Source: an uncultured Christensenella sp.
GTDB lineage: Bacteria; Bacillota; Clostridia; Christensenellales; UBA3700
Length of the DNA stretch: 20,354 nucleotides
Reading direction: 5' to 3'
Assembly: GCA_910584035.1 (NCBI GenBank)
Contig: CAJTZR010000024.1
Location: forward strand, 1 to 20,354
The notes below the pieces were generated by a model, which saw nothing but the letters and a program-made list of their open reading frames with translations, ran no database searches and was not told where the DNA came from. The position numbers were made by a program, and so were the translations under genes. Positions 8,069-14,878 of the stretch are shown here, in pieces (within the stretch, counting starts at the first letter, position 1; each line of letters opens with the position of its first letter).

Positions 8069-8542
8069 TTATGCAATCTTAAACATAAATACAGCAAGGA
8101 ATGAAATCAATAGTGCAAGCAATGCATAAGTTTCTACCATTGCAGTAATAGTGATACCTTTACCAAAAGCCTCTGGTCTTTTTGCAATCATTGCAATGTT
8201 GCTAGCTGCAACTTTACCTTGATAGATACCAGAAATCAAACCAACAATTGCCATTGGTAAGCAACCTGCCATAATAGCCAAACCTTGACCATCAGTTAAA
8301 GTTACCATATCACCAAACAAGTTGATTTTAATAAATACTATAAATGCAATAATCAAGCCATAAATACCTTGAGTACCTGGAAGTAGTTCCAAAATCAAAG
8401 CTTTTGAGAACTTGTCTGGGTCTTCCGCAGTTAGTCCTGCAGCAGCTTGTCCTGCTAAGCCTACGCCTACTGCTGAACCAATGCCTGCAAATACAGCAGC
8501 AAGGGCTGCACCTAAAATCGCATAAAATATTCCTAAACTCAT
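8069..8542 (-). CDS. ntpK: V-type ATPase subunit K (rotor ring, Na+-type)
   Basis: 157 residues from the ATG at 8542; a longer frame adds six residues without reason. Four membrane helices form two fused hairpins, the 16-kDa type of rotor subunit. The residues that bind Na+ in the E. hirae ring (Leu61, Thr64, Gln65, Gln110, Glu139) all have equivalents here: Leu54, Thr57 and Gln58 in LLPGTQG, Gln108 in GIYQGK, and Glu137 in AMVETY. The ion-carrying glutamate is intact. The ribosome binding site GAGGAGGAG is the strongest in the operon, which fits the need for about ten K copies per enzyme. A 279-bp gap precedes the gene. Confidence 0.97.
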   Translation of the reverse strand: MSLGIFYAILGAALAAVFAGIGSAVGVGLAGQAAAGLTAEDPDKFSKALILELLPGTQGIYGLIIAFIVFIKINLFGDMVTLTDGQGLAIMAGCLPMAIVGLISGIYQGKVAASNIAMIAKRPEAFGKGITITAMVETYALLALLISFLAVFMFKIA

Positions 8543-8821
8543 TTTATTACTCCTCCTCAATAGAGTTTTATTCTTTATTTTTATAACTACATACTATTGC
8601 AATTTTTAAACTATTATTTTGCACTAGCAGTCGATAATTTAATTAACTATTTAAATCAATTTATATTAAACAAATTAACTTCACAAATCAATTTTTAAAC
8701 TACTTAACTATTAAAGTCAAGTCATCAAATTAATTTTTTACAATTTACTATCGATTTTTGATAGATATTTTTATTTTTCTTATTATTTTTACTACAACAA
8801 GCTTTTGTTTTTCATTCTTAT
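8543..8821 (-). other. long AT-rich leader of the K gene
   Basis: A 279-bp gap between I and K with no gene. The best minus-strand promoter candidate I see is TTGACT, 17 bp, TAAAAA, but several similar matches occur by chance in such AT-rich DNA. A short hairpin, CTATC/GATAG, lies at about 8748-8764. The 14-mer CAATTTTTAAACTA occurs twice (8600-8613 and 8689-8702). An internal promoter giving extra K transcript is plausible but not shown. Confidence 0.3.
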
Positions 8822-10864
8822 TTAATTAGCCTTTTTATTACTTTCTTGTTCCAAAGTAAAGTTGTAGTTTTTCATACTACTACCAAGTGGTACAAACAAT
8901 CTACCACCGCCCTCATAGAACTTACCAAAGAATTCCACGAATTGCAATCTTGAGTTGTGTACATACGCACCTAAAGTATTAATTGCAATGTTGAATAGAT
9001 GTCCTACAAGTAACAAAACAATCGCAACAAGGTATCCTACTATTGGTAAAATTTGAATCATTACCATTGCTATTTGGTTGAATACCATTGCTATAACACC
9101 AGTGGCCAAACCTAAACCAAACAATCTTGTATAACTCAACAAGTCACTGAAAAAGTTAATAATGCTATACAAATTACCAAAAGCCCCAGATACTACTTTT
9201 ACGCCTTTTTTATGCAAGCCACCAGCAACCATTAGTCCAACCAAACCGATTGCTAACATTGCTATACCAGTGTATTTCATAGCGTTGTTGCCTTTGAATA
9301 AAAAGCCTTCCATTGCAAACAAGCCTAAGCCTAAAAGTAATACATACCAACTGAATACACCAAAGATAGCGTCAAATGGTTTTTTAGTTTTGAATAATGA
9401 ATATGCATTTATACCCATACCCACAAGCATTTGGAATATGCCTAAACCCAAAGATAATGCAAGCATCATAACTGGGTCTTGCAATGGGCTAAACCAGTAC
9501 CAAGACTTCGTTCCCGCTGGCAAGCCAAACCAACCATTGATAACATCTATATCTATACCAAAATATCCACCAAATAAAATACCCCAAAATATTGTTGAGA
9601 TACCACCTGCTAAAATAATTTTAACAAGGCTCATCTCGTGCTTACGTGGTTTTTTGATTGCAAGCATAATACCTGCACCAAGTGTCATAAGTAAACCATA
9701 ACCCGCATCGCTTATCATTACACCAAAGAATAGTATAAAGAAAAACATTACAAAAGGATTAGGGTCTATCTCGTGATAATTAGGCACACTAAACATATTA
9801 GTTACACTTTCATAAGAAGATACCACCGCATTATTAACAGTATATGTTGGTGGTGTTTCCTCCTCAAGTGGCTCACGTGTGTAAAAGTATAACGAAAGCG
9901 GACTTTCCTCTAACACACTTGTAATAGTTTCCTCACAACTTGACGGATACCACGCTTCAAATAAAAATGAACTTTGAGTTTCCGCCATAAGCTTATGAGT
10001 TTGCAATTTTTGCATTTCCACATTATAAAAATCTTGTAACAACTTGCACTTACTACTAAACTCGTTTGTAATATAGTCTTTAGCAACAACCTCTGCAATA
10101 TGGTTTATTTCAAACTCCAACTGCTTGATTTCAATTTGCAAGTCACTAATTTTTTTACTTGGAATATCGTTAATATTTAAAGTATTTTGTACAAACTCTA
10201 AATCTGCAAGTTTAGACAAAATCTCCTCACTACTCTCTCTCAAACATAGCACGGCAACCGCCACTAGCTGACCATCACCCAAAATTTCAACCACAGCATC
10301 ACTAAAACTGTTTTCAATCTCTTTTGCTTGTTCAACCTTAGACTTTGGCATACTGCCCAAAATTGCGTCCGCATAACGTGTTGCACCGAACTCTGTAAAC
10401 TTACACTGCAAATCTTTATACACAGATACTTGAGCCAAAAGATTTTTTGCTTTTACAAGTTTAGATTTAGTTTCCACAAGCTCGCTTTTCATTTCCTCAA
10501 GCACTGCGATTTTATCATAAACCTCACTTTCCCATTCCTTGGAATTGCAAAAGTCCTCAAAGTCCACCTCAGGCTTGCGTTCCAACAAATTTGGCTTTTC
10601 AAGCTTTATATCAAAAACTTTCTTTTTGATAAGGCTATTTATAACAACTTTCTGCTCTTTGATAAATTCTGCCGCAAAGTCAAGCCTAGCAAGTTTCAAT
10701 GTAATCTCATCAAACTCACTCACATTAATTTGGCTTTTCTCTAGCATATCGGTTTTGCAGTCAGTCACTTCTACACAGCCAAGTTTTGTCAAACTCTTAA
10801 GTAGCTTGCGTCTGTCGCCCGTATTGCCAACGCCTATTAACTTTTTCATAGTTGCATTAGGCAT
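8822..10864 (-). CDS. ntpI: V-type ATPase subunit I (membrane stator, a-subunit)
   Basis: 680 residues. The N-terminal half (about 1-360) is cytoplasmic and rich in coiled coil; it clamps the peripheral stalks. The C-terminal half has about seven or eight membrane helices, starting around FVMFFFILFFGVMISDAGYG, and forms the ion half-channels facing the K ring. The two conserved arginines are present: Arg580 in SYTRLFGLGLA and Arg639 in HNSRLQFVEFFGKFYEGG. The ATG overlaps the end of the upstream stalk gene by 8 bp. GGGAGG lies 13 bases before it, somewhat far. Large size and position directly after the small stalk gene match NtpI. Confidence 0.97.
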   Translation of the reverse strand: MPNATMKKLIGVGNTGDRRKLLKSLTKLGCVEVTDCKTDMLEKSQINVSEFDEITLKLARLDFAAEFIKEQKVVINSLIKKKVFDIKLEKPNLLERKPEVDFEDFCNSKEWESEVYDKIAVLEEMKSELVETKSKLVKAKNLLAQVSVYKDLQCKFTEFGATRYADAILGSMPKSKVEQAKEIENSFSDAVVEILGDGQLVAVAVLCLRESSEEILSKLADLEFVQNTLNINDIPSKKISDLQIEIKQLEFEINHIAEVVAKDYITNEFSSKCKLLQDFYNVEMQKLQTHKLMAETQSSFLFEAWYPSSCEETITSVLEESPLSLYFYTREPLEEETPPTYTVNNAVVSSYESVTNMFSVPNYHEIDPNPFVMFFFILFFGVMISDAGYGLLMTLGAGIMLAIKKPRKHEMSLVKIILAGGISTIFWGILFGGYFGIDIDVINGWFGLPAGTKSWYWFSPLQDPVMMLALSLGLGIFQMLVGMGINAYSLFKTKKPFDAIFGVFSWYVLLLGLGLFAMEGFLFKGNNAMKYTGIAMLAIGLVGLMVAGGLHKKGVKVVSGAFGNLYSIINFFSDLLSYTRLFGLGLATGVIAMVFNQIAMVMIQILPIVGYLVAIVLLLVGHLFNIAINTLGAYVHNSRLQFVEFFGKFYEGGGRLFVPLGSSMKNYNFTLEQESNKKAN

Positions 10865-11177
10865 ACTTTGCTTCTAACCTCCCAATTATATCGGCTACGA
10901 TTTTATCGCTATTTTTCTCTGCACTTGCCAAAATCTTATCCGCATCCGCCTCTGCTTTGCTGATAATTTCCGCACACTTTTTATCTGCGTCCTTTTTTGC
11001 CTTTTCCTCATTCTTTAAAGCTAGCTTTTTCATTTTGTCATCTGCTTCGCTTTCAATTTCTTTTGCTTTTTCACGTGCTTTGTTTACAATATCCTTGCCC
11101 TCTTGCACACTAGCTTTAACTTTTAGATCTTGCTCTTTTTCCAAAGCAACTATCTCTTGCAATAATTCTTCAATCAT
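10857..11177 (-). CDS. ntpF: V-type ATPase G/H-type stalk subunit
   Basis: 106 residues, almost wholly one long charged helix, very rich in Lys, Glu, Ala and Asp (for example EKAKEIESEADDKMKK). This is the partner of subunit E in the peripheral stalk, called NtpF in Enterococcus and subunit G or H elsewhere. Homology is hard to prove for such a simple helix. Size, composition and position as the first ATPase gene, directly before subunit I, make the call safe. It begins three bases after rpiB, with AGAGGA before the ATG, and overlaps the I gene at its end. Confidence 0.88.
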   Translation of the reverse strand: MIEELLQEIVALEKEQDLKVKASVQEGKDIVNKAREKAKEIESEADDKMKKLALKNEEKAKKDADKKCAEIISKAEADADKILASAEKNSDKIVADIIGRLEAKYA

Positions 11178-11180
11178 TAA

Positions 11181-11627
11181 TTAGTCCTCTCTCTTTTCGA
11201 TTTCGCTAATCAAATTAATTCTGTTAATATGTCTACCACCCTCGAATGGTGTATCCAACCACGCTTTAACAATGCTTACCGCTTGCTCTGGAGTAACTAC
11301 TCTACCACCCATTGCAAGAATGTTGGAATTGTTATGCATTGCTGTCATTTTTGCAGTATACTCATTATGACACAAAGCACATCTAATACCTTTAACTTTA
11401 TTTGCACTTATGCTGATACCAATTCCAGTACCACACATTACTATGCCTTTGTCGCACTCACCATTGGCAACAAGTCTTGCAACTTTTTCCCCAAAAATAG
11501 GATAGTCAACACTGCTTTCGGAATTAGTACCACAATCAATAATTTCCGCCCCAAACTCCTTAAGACAATTTACTACACTTTCCTTAAGCACAAACCCGCC
11601 GTGGTCACAACCAATTGCAATTTTCAT
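11181..11627 (-). CDS. rpiB: ribose-5-phosphate isomerase B
   Basis: 148 residues, full length for the RpiB/LacAB family. It interconverts ribose 5-phosphate and ribulose 5-phosphate in the pentose phosphate pathway. Visible motifs are GCDHGGF at the N-terminus (Asp8-His9), the active-site segment MCGTGIGISISANK with Cys65, and the RCALCHNEYTAKMTAMHNNSNILAMG region, given here as RCALCH and HNNSNILAMGG, which closes the site. A related sugar isomerase of the same family cannot be fully excluded. The gene stops three bases before the first ATPase gene, so the two are very likely co-transcribed. In Bacillus, rpiB (ywlF) follows the arginine phosphatase gene, as here. Confidence 0.93.
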   Translation of the reverse strand: MKIAIGCDHGGFVLKESVVNCLKEFGAEIIDCGTNSESSVDYPIFGEKVARLVANGECDKGIVMCGTGIGISISANKVKGIRCALCHNEYTAKMTAMHNNSNILAMGGRVVTPEQAVSIVKAWLDTPFEGGRHINRINLISEIEKRED

Positions 11628-11909
11628 AAAACACCATCCTATATGTATTCCGATTGATTAAAATGTACATAATACTAGAATACTCAATTAAAACTATATT
11701 ACAAGTTAAATCTTTTACTCAAATAGCTCTGCTTTTTTAACTAATATTTCTAATATCCTATCACATTTACCAAATCTTACTAAATTTTATTATACATCTT
11801 TTTTAAAAATTTTTCAATACCTTACGATATTAATTATCAAATTATTTATATATTTTTCACATTTGATATAACCAATGTAACTTTTATTAGTCATTTTTCG
11901 ACTAAAAAA
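11628..11909. other. intergenic region before rpiB
   Basis: 282 bp without a gene. It must hold the promoter for rpiB and the V-ATPase operon unless transcription reads through from sua5. I see AT-rich matches but no promoter good enough to name. The ribosome binding site of rpiB (AGGATGG) lies at its right-hand gene-proximal end. Confidence 0.4.
11887..11905 (-). terminator. weak hairpin after the arginine phosphatase gene
   Basis: TTAGTC (11887-11892) pairs with GACTAA (11900-11905) around a 7-base loop, five bases beyond the phosphatase stop. On the minus strand the stem is followed by TAATAAAAG rather than a T run, so termination would be inefficient. Confidence 0.3.
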
Positions 11910-12350
11910 TCAAATTAAGTTCAAATAACTAACTAATCCTTTTACGCCTTCAGCAATGAGGTCACGACACGCTCGATAGTAATTCAAATCGCAACCATAA
12001 GGGTCTATAATATCCCTAACCTCACTCACATCGGCAAAAGTTTTTACATTATCACCAGCGTTAAAGTGTTGGATAAGCAAATTTTTATGGGCATTTGTCA
12101 TAGTAACAATCAAATCTGCCTCAAACAAATCTCGCATAATAAAACTTTGTGATTTATGACCACTTGCGTCAATCCCCAACTCCTTTAAGGCAAGGTAGGA
12201 ATTTTCACTTATAGGTCTGCCGTTAGAGCAAGCAAGTCCCCTTGAGCATACCTCAACATCCAAATTATTCTTTTTGCAGTAATCACGTAGCAAATATTCT
12301 GCCATTGGTGACCTACAAGTATTACCAGTGCATACAAATATAATCTTCAT
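11910..12350 (-). CDS. ywlE: protein-arginine phosphatase (YwlE type)
   Basis: 146 residues from the ATG at 12350; a longer frame from 12401 would only read through the end of sua5. It belongs to the low-molecular-weight tyrosine phosphatase fold. The P-loop is CTGNTCRS, with nucleophile Cys7 and Arg13. Thr11 is the residue that, in B. subtilis YwlE, selects phosphoarginine over phosphotyrosine; true tyrosine phosphatases usually have Ile there. The general acid is Asp116 in IIDPYG. I infer that it removes arginine phosphate marks from proteins, opposing an McsB-type kinase; no mcsB is in the window. The ATG overlaps the sua5 stop by four bases (ATGA), so the two genes are coupled. Confidence 0.9.
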   Translation of the reverse strand: MKIIFVCTGNTCRSPMAEYLLRDYCKKNNLDVEVCSRGLACSNGRPISENSYLALKELGIDASGHKSQSFIMRDLFEADLIVTMTNAHKNLLIQHFNAGDNVKTFADVSEVRDIIDPYGCDLNYYRACRDLIAEGVKGLVSYLNLI

Positions 12351-13336
12351 ACAATCTTTCCCCCACTTGCCTTTAGCACTCTGTTCATTACAGACTTGCA
12401 AATTTCGCTATCCTCTAAGTAAATACAAATAATGTAATCACAAACTTTTTCAGCATCTCTCATACTCTTATAAATGTTGCGACACACCTCAAAATCGCTA
12501 TCACCCAAATTTACAAACTTTCTATCACCTATAATATCTACAGCTTGTCCTCTTATCAAACAAAGCGGTTTTTTATCCAAAGCAATTTGTCTGTCATACT
12601 CGGCAATTAAAGCTTGCATATCACTTGCTACCACCATAGGCACAGTAGGTGCATAATGCTTATACTTCATACCAGGTGCTGGAGCGGAACTTATAACCTC
12701 ACCTTTATGAGTTCTAACACTGCCTACAACCTCTGCAAGCATTTCCGCAGTTATTGCCCCGGGTCTTAAAATTGTAGGAATTTCACCCGTCAAATCAACA
12801 ACTGTTGACTCAATACCAACCTCGCTATCGCCTCCGTCAATAATTAGCGGAATTCTTCCTCTCATATCTTCAAAAACGTGGTTTGCGGTTGTAGGACTTA
12901 CTCTTGTACTCGCATTTGCAGATGGTGCAGCAATAGGCACGCCACACGCTTCAATAAACTTACGAGCAGTAGCCATTTTTGGCATTCTTATTCCAACCGT
13001 TTTTAACCCCGCTGTTACACTATCTGGCACAATATCACTTTTTGGAAATAGCACAGTTATTGGACCAGGCATAAATCTCTCAACTACCCTCTTGTTCCTC
13101 TCGCTAAACTCTGATACAAGCGGATAAATATCCTCTACTTTAGCAATATGCACAATTAGTGGATTATCTGCTGGTCTACCCTTAGCTTGATAAATTTTAG
13201 CAACACAAGCAGAATCTAAGGCATTGCCCCCCAACCCATACACAGTTTCTGTAGGGAATGCAACTACCTCACCAGCCTTAATAAGCTCTGCACCTAACTC
13301 AATTGCTTTTTCACCACTTAAAATCAAAGTTTCCAT
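12347..13336 (-). CDS. sua5: threonylcarbamoyl-AMP synthase (Sua5 type)
   Basis: 329 residues, the long two-domain form. It makes threonylcarbamoyl-AMP from Thr, bicarbonate and ATP, the first step of the t6A37 modification of tRNAs reading ANN codons. The YrdC domain covers about residues 10-195, with FPTETVYGLG, KGRPADNPL, MPGPITVLF, APSANAS and GIESTVVDL. After a linker (APGMKYKHYAP) the Sua5-specific C-terminal domain follows. GAGG lies 11 bases before the ATG. The downstream arginine phosphatase overlaps it, as the neighbouring genes do in Bacillus (ywlC-ywlE). Confidence 0.96.
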   Translation of the reverse strand: METLILSGEKAIELGAELIKAGEVVAFPTETVYGLGGNALDSACVAKIYQAKGRPADNPLIVHIAKVEDIYPLVSEFSERNKRVVERFMPGPITVLFPKSDIVPDSVTAGLKTVGIRMPKMATARKFIEACGVPIAAPSANASTRVSPTTANHVFEDMRGRIPLIIDGGDSEVGIESTVVDLTGEIPTILRPGAITAEMLAEVVGSVRTHKGEVISSAPAPGMKYKHYAPTVPMVVASDMQALIAEYDRQIALDKKPLCLIRGQAVDIIGDRKFVNLGDSDFEVCRNIYKSMRDAEKVCDYIICIYLEDSEICKSVMNRVLKASGGKIV

Positions 13337-13985
13337 TGTCTTTTGAACCTCTATCCCAAAAATCTAAAGTTTGTATCAAATTGATTTTATAACTTAACTC
13401 ACAACAAAATCTTAATTTGTATACACACTTTTCTATCAATTGTAATCGTCAATAGTTATAAAGTATCTTTCATATATAATTTTTAATCTTATTGACTTTT
13501 TGTTTTTTCACTATAAACCAACTAATTGTTGTTTAACATTAATTGTGCTAGCTTTTTAACAAACTATCTGTGTCACTTGTCCCTTAACAAATATCCAACC
13601 TACTAATACTTGCTTTAGTTACCTATTGACAAACTAATTAAATACAAGCATTACATTAACTTTAATCTTTTAAAAAATACTTATCGCTGTCTTTAGTTTT
13701 ACAAAAACTTCATTGTCAGAGCTGCTTGTCAATCCTAAAACCTCTAACAATAAATGATTACGTGAACGCTCTTCATCATCCAGAGGGGCTTTGATAGCAC
13801 TCTCGTCCACGCCTGTTAATTTAGCAACACTTTCAATTTCCTTATCTAATGACTAATGTTATTAATAATAAAAGCTATGTTATCACAAGTTTAATTTTAT
13901 TATTTTACTAAAACAAAGTTTGAGATATAATGTATGCAAAGCTTGACTAGGAACTCTTTTAATTTTTTGTTACGTTATTTTTTAA
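13337..13985. other. gene-poor region between sua5 and the ZIP gene
   Basis: 649 bp without an intact gene. Its only coding-like content is the remnant at 13670-13852. Closer to sua5, TTAAGA, 17 bp, TTATAA (minus strand, about 13390-13420) is a weak promoter candidate for sua5. The rest is AT-rich with stops in all frames. Confidence 0.5.
13670..13852 (-). pseudogene. 60-codon coding remnant of unknown gene
   Basis: Minus-strand translation between an in-frame TAG (13853-13855) and TAA (13670-13672) gives 60 residues with the composition of a real protein: it begins SLDKEIESVAKLTGVDESAI, then come charged residues (DDEERSRNH) and LLLEVLGLTSSSDNEVF. Base composition is richer in G and C than the flanking DNA. 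There is no ATG and no ribosome binding site; the only alternative start inside is a GTG near residue 15. Several stops lie just upstream. It therefore looks like the C-terminal tail of a gene whose front has been lost. I do not recognise the family. Confidence 0.5.
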
Positions 13986-14744
13986 TCAAACAAGTGTCGC
14001 AATAACCATCCCAAACAATAACCCTAGTAAAGTTATATTGCCACAATTTTTATTTTGCATTTCCGTAATCAAATCACCAAAAACTATCTGTAACATTGCC
14101 CCGCTTGAAATTGCAAGCATAAAAGCAATAAATTCTTTAGATATTCCCCCAACAAGCACACCAATACCCCAACCAAGCACAGTACAAGCACCTGTTATCA
14201 ATGCAAAAAATAACACTTTATGCCACTTTACACCAATTCTCGCAAGTGGAATACTCATAGCCACACCCTCTGGGATGTTATGCAAAGCAATTAAAATTGC
14301 AGTAGATATCAATACCTCTTGCCCATTAAGTGAACCTAAAGCAATGCCCTCTGGAATATTATGCAATGCCACTGCAAACGCAGTAGTAAGTCCAGCCATA
14401 AGCCTTTTGCTATCGCTACCACTTTGTGGCTTGCTACTATCAATATTTTTCATTATAGCATATTTTGTGGAATTTGTACACATTTCTCTATTACTAATTT
14501 TATTAAATAGCAAAATAGTGACTATGCCCGCAAGCAAGCCAAAAAATACAGTTATAAATTCAGCATTTTCATTCGCATTCGGCAATAAATCAAAAAATAC
14601 AACCGCAAGCATAAAGCCTGATGCCAAACTTTCTGCATATTGTACAAATTTTTCGTGCTTACTTTGTGTAAAAACAGCTAATAATGCTCCGAAAATCAAC
14701 CCTAAAAATGCAAATACTATAGATAATATACTTTCAATACTCAT
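13986..14744 (-). CDS. ZIP-family divalent metal transporter
   Basis: 252 residues with about eight hydrophobic segments. ZIP proteins bring Zn2+ or other divalent metals into the cytoplasm across the cell membrane. The two signature metal-site motifs are both present: ALHNIPEGIALGS and ALHNIPEGVAMS, corresponding to helices 4 and 5. The first helix (SIVFAFLGLIFGALLAVF) and the FDLLPNA segment fit the GufA/ZupT-like group. The loop between helices 3 and 4 (about residues 90-115) is short, charged and lacks the His-rich stretch seen in many ZIPs. No good ribosome binding site precedes the ATG (GGGTG lies about 15 bases away), so expression may be low or the start may differ. Confidence 0.93.
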   Translation of the reverse strand: MSIESILSIVFAFLGLIFGALLAVFTQSKHEKFVQYAESLASGFMLAVVFFDLLPNANENAEFITVFFGLLAGIVTILLFNKISNREMCTNSTKYAIMKNIDSSKPQSGSDSKRLMAGLTTAFAVALHNIPEGIALGSLNGQEVLISTAILIALHNIPEGVAMSIPLARIGVKWHKVLFFALITGACTVLGWGIGVLVGGISKEFIAFMLAISSGAMLQIVFGDLITEMQNKNCGNITLLGLLFGMVIATLV

Positions 14745-14847
14745 ATTAAAAATTATGCACCCAAATTGCCAATTTTAACAAAAATAGACAAAAAAATTAA
14801 CAATTTGTATAAAAATTATTTACTTTAATAGATTTATGTGTTATATT

Positions 14848-14853
14848 TATAAT
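14848..14853 (+). promoter_or_regulatory. candidate -10 box for the DUF1508 gene
   Basis: A perfect TATAAT lies 25 bases before the start codon of the DUF1508 gene. The -35 position 17 bp upstream (14825-14830, TTAATA) is a poor match. The expected transcript start leaves a leader of about 20 bases that carries GGAGG, which is consistent with a functional promoter. Confidence 0.45.
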
Positions 14854-14878
14854 ATTAAGATTTCACGGAGGCATAGTA

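Noticed and set aside
9162..9701. A 179-codon plus-strand open frame opposite the I subunit
   Set aside because: It lies wholly antisense to conserved membrane helices of subunit I, so it is a shadow.
11628..11909. Riboswitch or small RNA before rpiB
   Set aside because: No conserved riboswitch core or stable multi-stem fold could be recognised; only AT-rich sequence and one weak hairpin at the phosphatase end.
13926..13931. TATAAT on the plus strand in the sua5-ZIP gap
   Set aside because: It has no matching -35 and no plus-strand gene downstream to drive.
14038..14778. A 246-codon plus-strand open frame opposite the ZIP gene
   Set aside because: It is the mirror of the ZIP coding sequence; its translation has shadow composition, and the minus strand carries two HNIPEG motifs.
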